DNA of 64,000 nt from Vogesella indigofera (GCF_003633895.1 NZ_RBID01000011.1:186001-250000); one strand, 5' to 3'. Shown: positions 1 to 8,453, counted from the first letter of the stretch. A program made the numbers and translations. The notes: generated by a model not told the origin, from the letters alone.

Positions 1-40
1 TTGCCCGCTTGCCCGGCGACAGCGCCCGCTGCGCCACGGC

Positions 41-1183
41 TCAGGACACGGCGTCGATATCGGCGTAGCGCTCGTGGATCGCCATGATCTGGTCCCGGTG
101 GTCGTGGAGCGCCTGCACGCAGTCGGCGTCCAGCTTGCCGGCCTGAACCATGCGGTCCAGCTCGGCCAGCGCATTGTTCGGTGACCAGACCGGCTTGTAC
201 GGCCGGATTGCCGTCAGTGCATCGAAGATGTCGGCCACGGTCACGATGCGGGCCTCCAGCGGGATGGCGTCCTGTCGCAGCTGCCGCGGATAGCCGGAGC
301 CATCGAGGTATTCGTGATGGCAGTGCACGATGTTGCGCAGGATGGTGGAGTCCGGCAGGCGCTGGTGCGTACCGGTGCCCACGATGCGGTCGATGATCTG
401 TATCCCCTTGTCGACATGGGTTTCCATGATGGCGCGCTCGGCCGGATCGAGCCGGCCCGGCTTGAGCAGCACCTTGTCGGGGATGCCGATCTTGCCGATA
501 TCGTGCAGCGACGAAAACAGGTACACGCACTCCACGAACTCGTCATTGCGGCCGTAGCGCGGCGCGACGGCCCTGGCAATCACGCGCGAGTAGCGTGCCA
601 TGCGCTCCAGGTGGGAGCCGGTTTCAAAATCGCGCACCTCGGCCAGCTCGCGGGCCACCCGCGTCGCTTCCAGTACCGAGCGCACGGCGGACAGCTCGCT
701 CGCAATCGCCATGCTGATCAGGCTGGTATACAGCACCAGATCGCGCTGCACCTGCGGCTTGAAGGCCGCCGCCTGCATCGAATCGAAGAACACGAAACCG
801 GCGAGGCTGCCGCCATCGTAGAAGGGCACCGTGAACGACGAGCGGTAACCCTGCTCGCGCAGCCAGGTGTTGTGCACGGTATCGGACTGCAGCGCGTGCT
901 CGATGTTGTCGAGCACGCGGAATTCGCCGCTGGCGGCCAGGGCGCTCAGTGCGTGGCTGTCGGACAACTTGTATTCGTAACTGGTGATGGCCTTGCCCGC
1001 GCGGGTGCTGTTGATGAAGGTCTTGAGTACGTCGTCATTCTCGTCATACAGCGCACAGGCGATGCGATCGACCACCGGCACCGTTTCCAGCAGGCGGTCG
1101 TGCAACTCGTGGAGACGCTGGCTGAGCGTGTCGTCGTGAAGATTCAGGGCCATCATCAGGAACTGCGGGGTTACGGTCATCAA
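41..1183 (-). CDS. GAF-like plus HD-GYP cyclic-di-GMP phosphodiesterase
   Basis: 380 aa. The N-terminal part (about 20-165) looks like a GAF-type sensor domain and residues about 185-365 are an HD-GYP domain. The HD pair is at 227-228 in HDIGKIGIPD and the HHExxDGSGYP motif is at 289-299, both complete, so cyclic-di-GMP hydrolysis to GMP is expected. There is no signal peptide or membrane segment, so the protein should be cytoplasmic. The start is the first of two adjacent ATGs; the second would shorten it by one residue. It diverges from the hydrolase gene at 1505. The ligand of the sensor domain cannot be told from the sequence. Confidence 0.9.
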   Translation of the reverse strand: MMTVTPQFLMMALNLHDDTLSQRLHELHDRLLETVPVVDRIACALYDENDDVLKTFINSTRAGKAITSYEYKLSDSHALSALAASGEFRVLDNIEHALQSDTVHNTWLREQGYRSSFTVPFYDGGSLAGFVFFDSMQAAAFKPQVQRDLVLYTSLISMAIASELSAVRSVLEATRVARELAEVRDFETGSHLERMARYSRVIARAVAPRYGRNDEFVECVYLFSSLHDIGKIGIPDKVLLKPGRLDPAERAIMETHVDKGIQIIDRIVGTGTHQRLPDSTILRNIVHCHHEYLDGSGYPRQLRQDAIPLEARIVTVADIFDALTAIRPYKPVWSPNNALAELDRMVQAGKLDADCVQALHDHRDQIMAIHERYADIDAVS

Positions 1184-1504
1184 GACTGGCTTTCAAGGGT
1201 TAACGTCACAACAGGGCGGGGGTCAGCGCTACCTTAATACGCATCACGGCTGCAAGCCATCCCTAATCCATTCCAGCGTGGTTTTATCCGCGATCCGCCG
1301 CGTGCATGGTGACCGGTTACGGCGCGGCAGGCTGGCGATGGTGCCGCCGGCAGCGCAGACCCGCTGGCGGCCGCGACAGAGCCGACTATCCTGAACACAG
1401 ACATTCCCCGCATCCGCCGGCCACAGGAGGCCGGCTGCTGCGCCGCGTGTTTTCCCACCGCGCCGGCCGCGTCCGGCGCATTTCGATGCCCGAAGGAGAA
1501 TGCG
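1184..1504. other. Intergenic region between divergent genes
   Basis: These 321 bases separate the divergent HD-GYP and YcaC-like genes and must carry both promoters. A GC-rich hairpin (GCCGGCC-acaggag-GCCGGC) lies near 1419-1437 and a strong ribosome binding site (GAAGGAGAA) just before 1505. I see no convincing gene or repeat. Confidence 0.4.
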
Positions 1505-2131
1505 ATGACCACTCCCTACCAACGCCTGGACAAGGACAACGCTGCCGTGCTGCTGGTGGATCACCAGGCCGGCCTGCTGTCGCTGGTGCGCGATATCGAC
1601 CCCGACAAGTTCAAGAACAACGTGCTGGCACTGGGCGATCTGGCCCGGTACTTCAAGCTGCCGACCATCCTGACCACCAGCTTCGAAAGCGGCCCCAACG
1701 GCCCGTTGGTGCCGGAGCTGAAGGCGCAGTTTCCGGATGCGCCGTACATTGCCCGTCCCGGCCAGATCAATGCCTGGGACAACGCCGACTTTGTGCAGGC
1801 GGTCAAGGCCACCGGCAAGCGGCAGCTGATCTTGGCCGGGGTGGTGACCGAAGTGTGCGTCGCCTTCCCGGCGCTGTCGGCGCTCGAGGAAGGCTACGAG
1901 GTGTTCGTGGTCACCGATGCCTCCGGCACCTTCAACGACATCACCCGCCAAGCCGCCTGGGTGCGCATGTCGCAGGCGGGCGCCCAGCTGATGACTTGGT
2001 TCGGCGTGGCCTGCGAGCTGCATCGTGACTGGCGCAACGACATCGAGGGCCTGGGCACGCTGTTCTCGAACCACATCCCGGACTACCGCAACCTGATCAC
2101 CAGCTACACCACGCTGAGCGCCGGCAAGTAG
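1505..2131 (+). CDS. ycaC: YcaC-type isochorismatase-family hydrolase
   Basis: 208 aa cysteine hydrolase of the isochorismatase-like family. The predicted nucleophile is C118 in GVVTEVCVAFPA and the acid is D19 in LLVDHQAG. The ARPGQINAWDN segment and the C-terminal RNDIEGLGTLFSNHIPDY are those of E. coli YcaC, where an arginine (here R84) stands at the position of the usual lysine. The physiological substrate of YcaC is unsettled. GAAGGAG lies 6 bases before the ATG. It is monocistronic, ending in a strong hairpin. Confidence 0.9.
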   Translation: MTTPYQRLDKDNAAVLLVDHQAGLLSLVRDIDPDKFKNNVLALGDLARYFKLPTILTTSFESGPNGPLVPELKAQFPDAPYIARPGQINAWDNADFVQAVKATGKRQLILAGVVTEVCVAFPALSALEEGYEVFVVTDASGTFNDITRQAAWVRMSQAGAQLMTWFGVACELHRDWRNDIEGLGTLFSNHIPDYRNLITSYTTLSAGK

Positions 2132-2136
2132 GCCAT

Positions 2137-2170
2137 ACGACAAGGGCCACCTTGCGGTGGCCCTTGTCGT
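2137..2170. terminator. Bidirectional hairpin terminator
   Basis: A perfect 15-bp stem (ACGACAAGGGCCACC with its complement) and a TTGC loop lie 6 bases after the ycaC-like stop and ahead of the convergent aldo/keto reductase stop. It can serve both genes. Confidence 0.8.
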
Positions 2171-2205
2171 GCGTAGCGCGATCGCCGCCCCGCGCGCCGG
2201 ATGGT

Positions 2206-3258
2206 TCAGGGCGCCGGGTTGGGAATCGCCTGCTGGATGGCGTCGATGGCGGCCAACGTTGCCGCATCCAGCGTCAGTTCGGCGCTGGCAATGTTTTCCT
2301 CCAGCTGCGCCAGTGTGGTGGCGCCGATGATGTTGCTGGTCACGAATGGCCGGCTGTTGACGTAGGCCAGCGCCAGCTGTGCCGGCGACAGCCCGCGCTC
2401 ACGCGCCAGCGCCACGTAGCGCGCGGTGGCCGCCTCCGCCTGCGGGTTGGTGTAGCGGGTGAAGCGGTCGAACAGTGTCAGCCGCGCGCCCTGTGGCTGG
2501 GCGCCGTCCAGGTATTTGCCGGACAGCACGCCGAAGGCCAGCGGCGAGTAGGCCAGCAGCCCCACCTGTTCGCGGTGGCTGAATTCGGCCAGTCCCACTT
2601 CATAGCTGCGGTTGAGCAGGCTGTACGGGTTCTGGATGCTGGCCACGCGCGGCAGATCATGGCGCTCGGCCAGCGCCAGGAACTGCGCCAGACCCCACGG
2701 CGTTTCGTTGGAAACGCCGATGGCGCGCACCTTGCCGGCGGCGACGAAATCCTGCAGCACGCGCAGGGTTTCCTCGATGGCGACGCTGCCCGGTGCATCG
2801 TCCTGCCACGGGTAGCCCAGCTGGCCGAAGTAGTTGGTGCTGCGGTCCGGCCAGTGCAGCTGGTACAGGTCGACATGATCGGTCTGCAGCCGGCGCAGGC
2901 TGTCGTGCAGCGCCTGGGTCAGGTTGGCGCGGTCGAAGTGCACCTTGCCGTCGCGGATATGGCCGGGGCGTTTCGGGTCGCTGCTCGGCCCCGCCGCCTT
3001 GGTGGCCAGCACGATGCGCTCGCGGCGGCCGCCCTTGGCCAGCCAGCTGCCGATATGGCTTTCGGTAAGCCCCTGGGTGTCGGCCCTGGGGGGCACCGGG
3101 TACATCTCGGCGGTGTCGATCAGGTTGATGCCGCGCTCCAGCGCCAGATCCAGCTGGCTGTGGGCGTCGGCTTCACTGTTCTGTTCGCCCCAGGTCATGG
3201 TGCCTAGCGAGATCAGGCTGACGTGGATGCCGCTGCGGCCGAGTGGTCGGTATTCCAT
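2206..3258 (-). CDS. tas: Tas-like aldo/keto reductase
   Basis: 350 aa NADPH-dependent aldo/keto reductase. The catalytic tetrad is visible: D48, Y53 (DTAEMY), K87 (LATKAAG) and H135 (LYQLHW). The insert around residues 52-64 (MYPVPPRADTQGLTE) and the length match E. coli Tas (346 aa). The C-terminus has the IIGATTLAQLEENI cofactor segment. The true substrate is not known for Tas. A remnant of a racemase gene and an IS lie directly upstream, so the native promoter may have been lost or replaced. A GCGGCCAACGTT copy of the window-wide repeat is inside the 3' end (about 2250). Confidence 0.9.
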   Translation of the reverse strand: MEYRPLGRSGIHVSLISLGTMTWGEQNSEADAHSQLDLALERGINLIDTAEMYPVPPRADTQGLTESHIGSWLAKGGRRERIVLATKAAGPSSDPKRPGHIRDGKVHFDRANLTQALHDSLRRLQTDHVDLYQLHWPDRSTNYFGQLGYPWQDDAPGSVAIEETLRVLQDFVAAGKVRAIGVSNETPWGLAQFLALAERHDLPRVASIQNPYSLLNRSYEVGLAEFSHREQVGLLAYSPLAFGVLSGKYLDGAQPQGARLTLFDRFTRYTNPQAEAATARYVALARERGLSPAQLALAYVNSRPFVTSNIIGATTLAQLEENIASAELTLDAATLAAIDAIQQAIPNPAP

Positions 3259-3289
3259 GATTAGGGTTGCCTTGTGGTTGGGGGGTGAC

Positions 3290-3440
3290 GTTACGGTGCC
3301 ACAGTGGCACGGCCGGGGCCAGCGCCTGGGCCGGGTCGATGCTGATGGCTTGCAGTGGCGAGTTTACCGCAGCCAGCGCCAGGGGGACTTCGGTGCAGGC
3401 CAGGATCAGCCGCGTGGCGCCGTCGGTATGGATGCAGACA
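3290..3440 (-). pseudogene. C-terminal remnant of an aspartate/glutamate racemase
   Basis: The minus-strand frame encodes IHTDGATRLILACTEVPLAL followed by SPLQAISIDPAQALA. LACTEVPL is the C-terminal cysteine motif (LGCTEIPLL) of the Asp/Glu/hydantoin racemase family, and the rest fits the end of that family. About 50 residues remain out of roughly 230. The 5' part is replaced by an IS5-family fragment. The frame reads on without a stop toward the start of tas, so a small indel has probably removed the native stop. It is not expected to be functional. Confidence 0.6.
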
Positions 3441-3730
3441 ACCCTGTTTCTTCTGTACCGGGATGCGCACCTGCAGGTCTTTCTGCCGGCGGGAAAGCGT
3501 GCTGAAGTCGGGAACGGCCCAGTCGAGTCCAACCAGGCGAAGCAGGCTTTCGACCATGCCTGTCGCTTGCAGCAGTGCCAGGCCAAAGAGGTATTTGATG
3601 GTGAGACAGAACTGAATGGCGGCATCGGCGAAGGTTGGCTGACGCCCACGCTTGTCAGTGGCGGGTGCCAACCCGTTCATGTCTTTATCGAGTCAGACGT
3701 ACACAAGCGCCGATTTGTGCAACAAAGCCC
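3441..3730 (-). mobile_element. IS5-family (IS903-like) 5' end remnant
   Basis: The minus strand begins at 3730 with GGGCTTTGTTGCACAAATCG, which resembles the IS903-group terminal repeat. An ATG at 3680 then opens a frame for about 78 residues with the transposase N-terminus (RGRQPTFADAAIQFCLTIKY, LFGLALLQATGMVESLLRL, DFSTLSRRQK). The DDE catalytic part and the other end are missing, and the sequence changes abruptly to racemase coding near 3440. This is a relic of an insertion followed by deletion. Confidence 0.75.
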
Positions 3731-3884
3731 ATGGTGGCGACTCCTGTATTTGGAAACGCCATATTAATTGCCGCCGGTTTTTTATTTAAATAATATTAAT
3801 TTCGAATCAATGCAGGATTATTCATTAGCAGATATTGATATTTGATTGTCAGGATTTATTGTCGGTGCCGGTCATTAAATAAAA

Positions 3885-3917
3885 AAGGTTGGCCGCAATC
3901 CCGTTGCGGCCAACCTT
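3885..3917 (-). terminator. Inverted repeat-pair terminator of the encapsulin operon
   Basis: AAGGTTGGCCGCAA (3885-3898) and its complement (3904-3917) form a 14-bp stem with a 5-base loop, 20 bases past the desulfurase stop. On the minus strand it is followed by TTTTTTATTTAA, a good U-tract, so it should be an intrinsic terminator. It is built from two copies of the window-wide repeat. The next ~150 bases (3731-3884) are AT-rich with no recognisable gene. Confidence 0.8.
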
Positions 3918-3936
3918 GGGTGCTACCCGGTCAAGT

Positions 3937-5739
3937 TCAGCGTTTGGCCAGTTGCTGCACCACCGCCACCAGCGTGTCGATCTCCTCGCAGGTGTTGTAG
4001 AACGCCAGCGATGGCCGCACCGTCGCCTCCAGCCCGAAACGGCGCAGGATCGGCTGCGCGCAGTGGTGGCCGGAGCGCACCGCGATGCCTTGCTGGTTCA
4101 GCGCGCGGCCGATTTCCTCGGTGCGGTAGCCGGGCAGCACGAAGGACAGCACGCTGGCCTTGTGCTCGGCGGTGCCGATCAGCCGCAGCCCCGGCACGCT
4201 CTGCAGGCCGCGGGTGGCGTAGACCAGCAGGTCGTGCTCGTAGCGGGCGATGTTGTCCAGACCGATGCGCTCCACGTAGTCGATGGCGGCGCCCAGCCCC
4301 ACCGCGTCGGCGATGTTGCCGGTGCCGGCCTCGAACTTGTTCGGCGCCGGCTGGTACAGCGTCTTTTCGAAGGTAACGTCGGCGATCATGTTGCCGCCAC
4401 CCTGCCACGGCGGCATCGCCTCCAGTAGCGCTGCCTTGCCGTACACCACGCCGATGCCGGTCGGCGCGAACACCTTGTGCCCGGAGAATACGAAGAAGTC
4501 CGCGTCCAGTGCCTGCACGTTGACGCGCAGGTGCGACACCGACTGCGCGCCGTCCACCAGCACCCGCGCCCCGGCGGCGTGCGCCAGCGCGATGACCTCG
4601 GCCACCGGGGTGACCGTGCCCAGCGCGTTGGACACCTGGGTGATGGCCACCAGCCTGGTGCGGCTGTTCAAGAGCTGACGGTACTCGTCGAGCAGGATCT
4701 GGCCGCTGTCATCCACCGGAATCACGCGGATGCGTGCGCCGACGCTGGCCGCCAGCTGCTGCCACGGCACGATGTTGGCGTGGTGCTCCAGGTTGGAGAC
4801 GATGATCTCGTCACCGGCACCGACATTCTGCTGGCCCCAGGTATTGGCTACCAGGTTGATGGCTTCGGTGGCGCCACGCACAAAGATGATCTCGTCCGGG
4901 CTGCCGGCGCCGATGAAGCGTGCCACTTTCTGGCGGGCGGCTTCGTAGGCGTCGGTGGCGCGGGCGGCCAACTCGTGGGCGGCGCGGTGGATGTTGGAGT
5001 TCTCGTGCTGGTAGAAGGTCGCGATGCGGTCGATCACCGACTGCGGCTTATGCGTGGTGGCGGCGTTGTCCAGCCAGATCAGCGGCTTGCCGTTGACGCG
5101 CTCCGCCAGAATCGGGAAATCGCGGCGGATGGCGTTGACGTCAAAGCCGTGCTGGCGGCTGGCGACGTGGCGGTCGAAGTCCGGCGCCTTGTCCAGCTTC
5201 ACTGCCGGTTCCAGGAAATAGAACTGGCTGCTGGCGGGTGCAGCAGCGGGCGCCGGTGCGGCAGGCTGCTGGCGGCTGTCGCCGGCCAGCAGTGCGCGCA
5301 GCACGTCCTCGCCGGGCAGGCCGAACGACTGCGCGGTGACGCGGTCGTCCACGCCGGGCAGCGGCGCGGCCGGGGTGGTGCCGGCCAGCTCGCCGTAGCG
5401 GCCGCCCTCGCTCACGAAGTAGTACGGTGACGAGGCCGGTGCGCCGCCTGCCGTCGGCGCCGACGGCTGCGCTGCGGCCAACAGTGGCACGTTGGCCGCA
5501 TAGCCTTCCGGCACGGCATAGGCCGCCGGGTCGCGCAGGCCGCCACCGCCCGGGGCTGCCGGCGCGGCGGCCGGCAGCGGCTGGATCGCCGGCTGTGCCG
5601 CGCTGGCCGGCGGGGTCAGCGTGCTGCTGTCCGCCGGTATCTGGCCGGGCAGGCTGCTGAAGAAGGCGTTGGCCAGCCGCGCCAGCTCGCCGGCATCCGG
5701 CAGGCCGTCGGGCTTACTTGTAAGTGTCTGGATAGTCAT
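3937..5739 (-). CDS. Encapsulin-cargo cysteine desulfurase (SufS-like, family 2A)
   Basis: 600 aa from the ATG at 5739 (an in-frame TTG lies 12 bases upstream but abuts its own GGAGA). The catalytic part, about 195-600, is a group II PLP-dependent desulfurase: the Schiff-base lysine is K422 in FSGHKVFAPTG and the persulfide cysteine is C560 in RSGHHCAQP. It removes sulfur from L-cysteine, leaving alanine. The first ~195 residues are Ala/Pro/Gly-rich, probably disordered, and carry two related motifs, PASSPYYFVSE and PASSQFYFLEP. SufS enzymes normally lack this extension (about 405 aa); it is the hallmark of desulfurases packed inside family 2A encapsulins. The start overlaps the shell gene's end by 26 bases, implying translational coupling. 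Confidence 0.93.
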   Translation of the reverse strand: MTIQTLTSKPDGLPDAGELARLANAFFSSLPGQIPADSSTLTPPASAAQPAIQPLPAAAPAAPGGGGLRDPAAYAVPEGYAANVPLLAAAQPSAPTAGGAPASSPYYFVSEGGRYGELAGTTPAAPLPGVDDRVTAQSFGLPGEDVLRALLAGDSRQQPAAPAPAAAPASSQFYFLEPAVKLDKAPDFDRHVASRQHGFDVNAIRRDFPILAERVNGKPLIWLDNAATTHKPQSVIDRIATFYQHENSNIHRAAHELAARATDAYEAARQKVARFIGAGSPDEIIFVRGATEAINLVANTWGQQNVGAGDEIIVSNLEHHANIVPWQQLAASVGARIRVIPVDDSGQILLDEYRQLLNSRTRLVAITQVSNALGTVTPVAEVIALAHAAGARVLVDGAQSVSHLRVNVQALDADFFVFSGHKVFAPTGIGVVYGKAALLEAMPPWQGGGNMIADVTFEKTLYQPAPNKFEAGTGNIADAVGLGAAIDYVERIGLDNIARYEHDLLVYATRGLQSVPGLRLIGTAEHKASVLSFVLPGYRTEEIGRALNQQGIAVRSGHHCAQPILRRFGLEATVRPSLAFYNTCEEIDTLVAVVQQLAKR

Positions 5740-6646
5740 GGTACTTGCCAATCTCCACGTCTTCGAGCACCGCCAGTGCGTCTTCGGTCAGCACCGCCAG
5801 CGAGCAATACAGCGAAATCAGGTAGGAGGCGATGGCGTTGCGGTTGATGCCCATGAAGCGCACCGACAGCCCCGGGCTCTGTTCGCCGGCCACGCCCGGT
5901 TGGTACAGGCCGACCACACCCTGGCGTTTGTCGCCGACGCGCAAGAGCAGGATCTTGGTCTTGCCGTTTTCGTCGATCGGCAGCTTGTCCGACGGGATGA
6001 TGGGCACGCCGCGCCAGGTGATGAACTGCGAGCCGAACAGGCTGACGGTCGGCGGCGGTACGCCACGGCGGGTGCACTCGCGGCCGAAGGCGGCAATCGC
6101 CAGCGGGTGGGCGAGGAAGAAGCCCGGTTCTTTCCACACCTTGGTCAGCAGCTCGTCAAAGTCGTCCGGCGTCGGTGCGCCGGTGAGGGTGCTGAGGCGC
6201 TGGCTGTCGTCGACATTGGCCAGTAGACCGTATTCCGGGTTGTTGATCAGCTCGGATTCCTGGCGCTCCTTGATGGTCTCGATGGTCAGGCGCAGCTGTT
6301 CCTTGATCTGGTCGTGCGGGCTGCTGTACAGGTCGGAGACGCGGGTGTGCACGTCCAGCACGGTGGTGACGGTATTGAGGAACAGCTCGCGCGGCTGGTC
6401 TTCGTAGTCGACGAAGGTTTGTGGCAGCTCGGCTTCGTCGCGCTGCGAGCACGCGACCCGCATATTGCCCGCGTTTTTTACGCGGTTGAGGCGGAAGATG
6501 CCGGCCTCGACCGGCGTCCACTGCAGCAGGTGTACCAGCCAGCGCGGGCTGATGGTGGACAGTTGCGGGACGGTCTTGGTGGCGTTTGCCAGCTGGCGGG
6601 CGGCGTTGTCGCCCAGTGCCAGTTGGGCATCCTGATGTTCGGCCAT
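5714..6646 (-). CDS. Family 2A encapsulin shell protein (SrpI-like)
   Basis: 310 aa with the HK97-fold shell sequence of family 2A encapsulins (SrpI of Synechococcus, MMPI of mycobacteria). Diagnostic stretches are TISPRWLVHLLQWTPVEAGI, DLYSSPHDQIKEQLRLTIE, NPEYGLL and GSQFITWRGVPIIPSDKLP near the middle, and RFMGINRNAIASYLISLY in the C-terminal half. Length equals that of the family. Family 2A proteins form 60-subunit icosahedra about 25 nm across that enclose a cysteine desulfurase. No cNMP-binding insertion is present, which separates it from family 2B. AAGGAA precedes the ATG. It sits between the acetyltransferase and the cargo gene, the standard family 2A order. Confidence 0.95.
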   Translation of the reverse strand: MAEHQDAQLALGDNAARQLANATKTVPQLSTISPRWLVHLLQWTPVEAGIFRLNRVKNAGNMRVACSQRDEAELPQTFVDYEDQPRELFLNTVTTVLDVHTRVSDLYSSPHDQIKEQLRLTIETIKERQESELINNPEYGLLANVDDSQRLSTLTGAPTPDDFDELLTKVWKEPGFFLAHPLAIAAFGRECTRRGVPPPTVSLFGSQFITWRGVPIIPSDKLPIDENGKTKILLLRVGDKRQGVVGLYQPGVAGEQSPGLSVRFMGINRNAIASYLISLYCSLAVLTEDALAVLEDVEIGKYHDYPDTYK

Positions 6647-6692
6647 GATGGTTCCTTAGTGTGGCGTTGGTTGCGGTAAAAAAGGGTGGCGG

Positions 6693-7655
6693 CTAGCGGG
6701 CGAGATGCTGCGTGCCGGTGATGTTCTGGCTGTTGGCCTGGGTAATGTGGCTGCCGGGCAGCACGTCGCGGGTGAGCCAGACATTGCCGCCGATGGTGGC
6801 GCCCTGGCCGATGGTGATGCGCCCCAGCAGGGTGGCGCCGGCGTAGATCACCACGTCGTCTTCCACGATCGGGTGGCGTGGCTGGCCTTTTTCCAGCTTG
6901 CCGTCGGCGTCGCTGTTAAAGCGTTTGGCACCCAGCGTCACCGCCTGGTACAGCCGCACCCGTTCGCCGATGACGGCGGTTTCGCCGATCACCACGCCGG
7001 TGCCGTGGTCGATGAAAAAGCCCTTGCCGATCTGCGCGCCGGGGTGGATGTCGATGCCGGTTTCCGAGTGTGCGATTTCGGCCAGAATGCGCGCCACCAG
7101 CGGCACGCCGGCGCGGTACAGGTAGTGCGCCAGACGGTGGTAGATGATGGCGGTGATGCCGGGGTAGCACAGCAGCACCTCGTCCACGCTGCGTGCCGCC
7201 GGATCGCCGAGGTAGGCGGCGTGCACGTCGGCATCCAGCACGCGGCGCAGCGCGGGCAGCGCGGTGGCCAGGCCCTTGGCAATCGCCACCGCCTGCGTTT
7301 CGCTGCGGCTATCGCTCAGCCCCTGCAGCCGCGCCGAGTAGCTCAGCTCCAGCTGCAGCTGCCTGACCAGCGCATCCAGTGCCTGCGCCAGGGTGTGGCC
7401 GACGTAAAAGTCTTCGCTGCTTTCGCTCAGCTCCGGCGGCCCCAGCCGCATCGGAAACAGCACGCCGCACAGCGCGTTGGCGATGTCGCGCAGCGCATCG
7501 CGCGCCGGGAACTCGCGCCCGCCCAGCTCGCGGGTGCGGCCGTGGGCCTGGCGCCAGGCCTGGCGTGCGCCGCGCAGCTCGCGCACGATGCTCTCGATGC
7601 CCCAGCTCTGTTGATGACTGGCCAGGTTCAGCCAGCTTTTGGCACGATCATTCAT
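6693..7655 (-). CDS. epsC: Serine O-acetyltransferase
   Basis: 320 aa. An N-terminal helical domain (about 1-160) precedes a left-handed beta-helix of hexapeptide repeats (about 195-310). The catalytic Asp-His pair is D216-H217 in FIDHGTGVVIGE, and IAHSETGIDIHPGAQIG is the family signature. It makes O-acetylserine from serine and acetyl-CoA, the precursor into which sulfide is fixed as cysteine. Its place between the rhodanese and encapsulin genes is typical of family 2A operons. TGGAGCGG lies before the ATG. The C-terminus lacks the usual CysE terminal Ile (it ends GTQHLAR), so cysteine feedback and CysK binding may differ. Confidence 0.92.
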   Translation of the reverse strand: MNDRAKSWLNLASHQQSWGIESIVRELRGARQAWRQAHGRTRELGGREFPARDALRDIANALCGVLFPMRLGPPELSESSEDFYVGHTLAQALDALVRQLQLELSYSARLQGLSDSRSETQAVAIAKGLATALPALRRVLDADVHAAYLGDPAARSVDEVLLCYPGITAIIYHRLAHYLYRAGVPLVARILAEIAHSETGIDIHPGAQIGKGFFIDHGTGVVIGETAVIGERVRLYQAVTLGAKRFNSDADGKLEKGQPRHPIVEDDVVIYAGATLLGRITIGQGATIGGNVWLTRDVLPGSHITQANSQNITGTQHLAR

Positions 7656-7682
7656 GTAAGCCGCTCCAGTAAAAGGGTCTTG

Positions 7683-8177
7683 CTAGTCTTGCTGCCACGG
7701 CAGGCGGTGGTGACGCCAGCCGCCGACATCGCCACGGCGGTTCTGCTCGTCCAGATCGCCTTCGAAGCCTTCCAGCACGTTGAATACCTGGCTGAAGCCG
7801 GCGCGGGTGGCCGCCTCGGCGGCGGCGGCGGAGCGCTTGCCGCTGCGGCACAGCAGCACGATCACGCTGTCCTTGCCGCCGGCCTTGTTTTCCAGCTCGC
7901 GCAGGAAGCGCGGGTTCCTGAGCAGCGCGGTACCGCTTTGCCACGCCACGTGCAGCGAACCGGGCACGTGGCCGACAAACTTGCGCTCTTCCACGGTGCG
8001 CACATCGACCAGCCGCGCGACGCCGGCCGCAAGCAGCGACCACGCTTCCTGCGGATACAGGCAGCCGGCGTAATCGAGTCCGGCGTCCTGCGCCCGCTCG
8101 CGGGCGGTGGCCAGCAGCAGCGCGGCATCCGTCGCGCTGGCGGCGGAGGGAATAAGGGGTGTTGGGTTCTCTGGCAT
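7683..8177 (-). CDS. Rhodanese-like sulfurtransferase
   Basis: 164 aa single rhodanese domain at about 40-150. The active-site loop CRSGKRS holds the persulfide cysteine C110, and the C-terminal GWRHHRLPWQ resembles the GW..hGLP motif of sulfurtransferases. It should pass sulfane sulfur from a donor to an acceptor in the cytoplasm. It is the first gene of the encapsulin operon, 27 bases before epsC, and rhodaneses are recurrent in this operon type. A plausible job is moving sulfur to or from the compartment; that is inference. AGGAAAT precedes the ATG. Confidence 0.9.
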   Translation of the reverse strand: MPENPTPLIPSAASATDAALLLATARERAQDAGLDYAGCLYPQEAWSLLAAGVARLVDVRTVEERKFVGHVPGSLHVAWQSGTALLRNPRFLRELENKAGGKDSVIVLLCRSGKRSAAAAEAATRAGFSQVFNVLEGFEGDLDEQNRRGDVGGWRHHRLPWQQD

Positions 8178-8215
8178 GACAATTTCCTGGTGAGCCGTGT
8201 TGCCGGGGTGGAACC

Positions 8216-8259
8216 ACTATACGGTTGCCGTTCGCGGCGACTAACCAAGAAAATCCGAT
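8216..8259 (-). promoter_or_regulatory. Possible promoter of the encapsulin operon
   Basis: On the minus strand TATAGT (8221-8216) lies 39 bases before the rhodanese start, with a poor -35 (TTAGTC, 8244-8239, 17-base spacer). Just upstream is an AT-rich block, ATCGGATTTTCTTGG (8259-8245), which loosely recalls the ATCGTTTTTGG element of the neighbouring promoters but at different spacing. The weak -35 suggests dependence on an activator. Confidence 0.35.
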
Positions 8260-8309
8260 TTGAATATCGGGTGGCCGGGTGCAATGCTTTGCCGGAAATC
8301 CGCATAGGA

Positions 8310-8335
8310 AAAGCCGCCAGCAAGGTGGCGGCTTT
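8310..8335. other. Hairpin in the 8.2-8.7 kb divergent region
   Basis: AAAGCCGCC and GGCGGCTTT form a 9-bp stem with an 8-base loop upstream of the encapsulin operon promoter. It looks like an intrinsic terminator stem but no intact gene ends here; it may be left over from a lost gene, in line with the remnant at 8454. No other feature is seen in 8260-8450 apart from a TGCGGCCAACGTG repeat variant near 8387. Confidence 0.35.
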
Positions 8336-8453
8336 GGAGGGCGGCGGTGTCGATCCGCGCCGCACGGCCGTTCTAACAGCAGAGATGCGGCCAACGTGGT
8401 GACTCGCGCGCTGGCATCCACTGCAACCGGGCCTTTCCATGGGCAGACACGCA

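Noticed and set aside
5740-5751. TTG start for the desulfurase 12 bases upstream of the ATG
   Set aside because: GGAGA would touch the TTG directly, while the ATG at 5739 has it at a usable distance; the extra residues are not conserved-looking.
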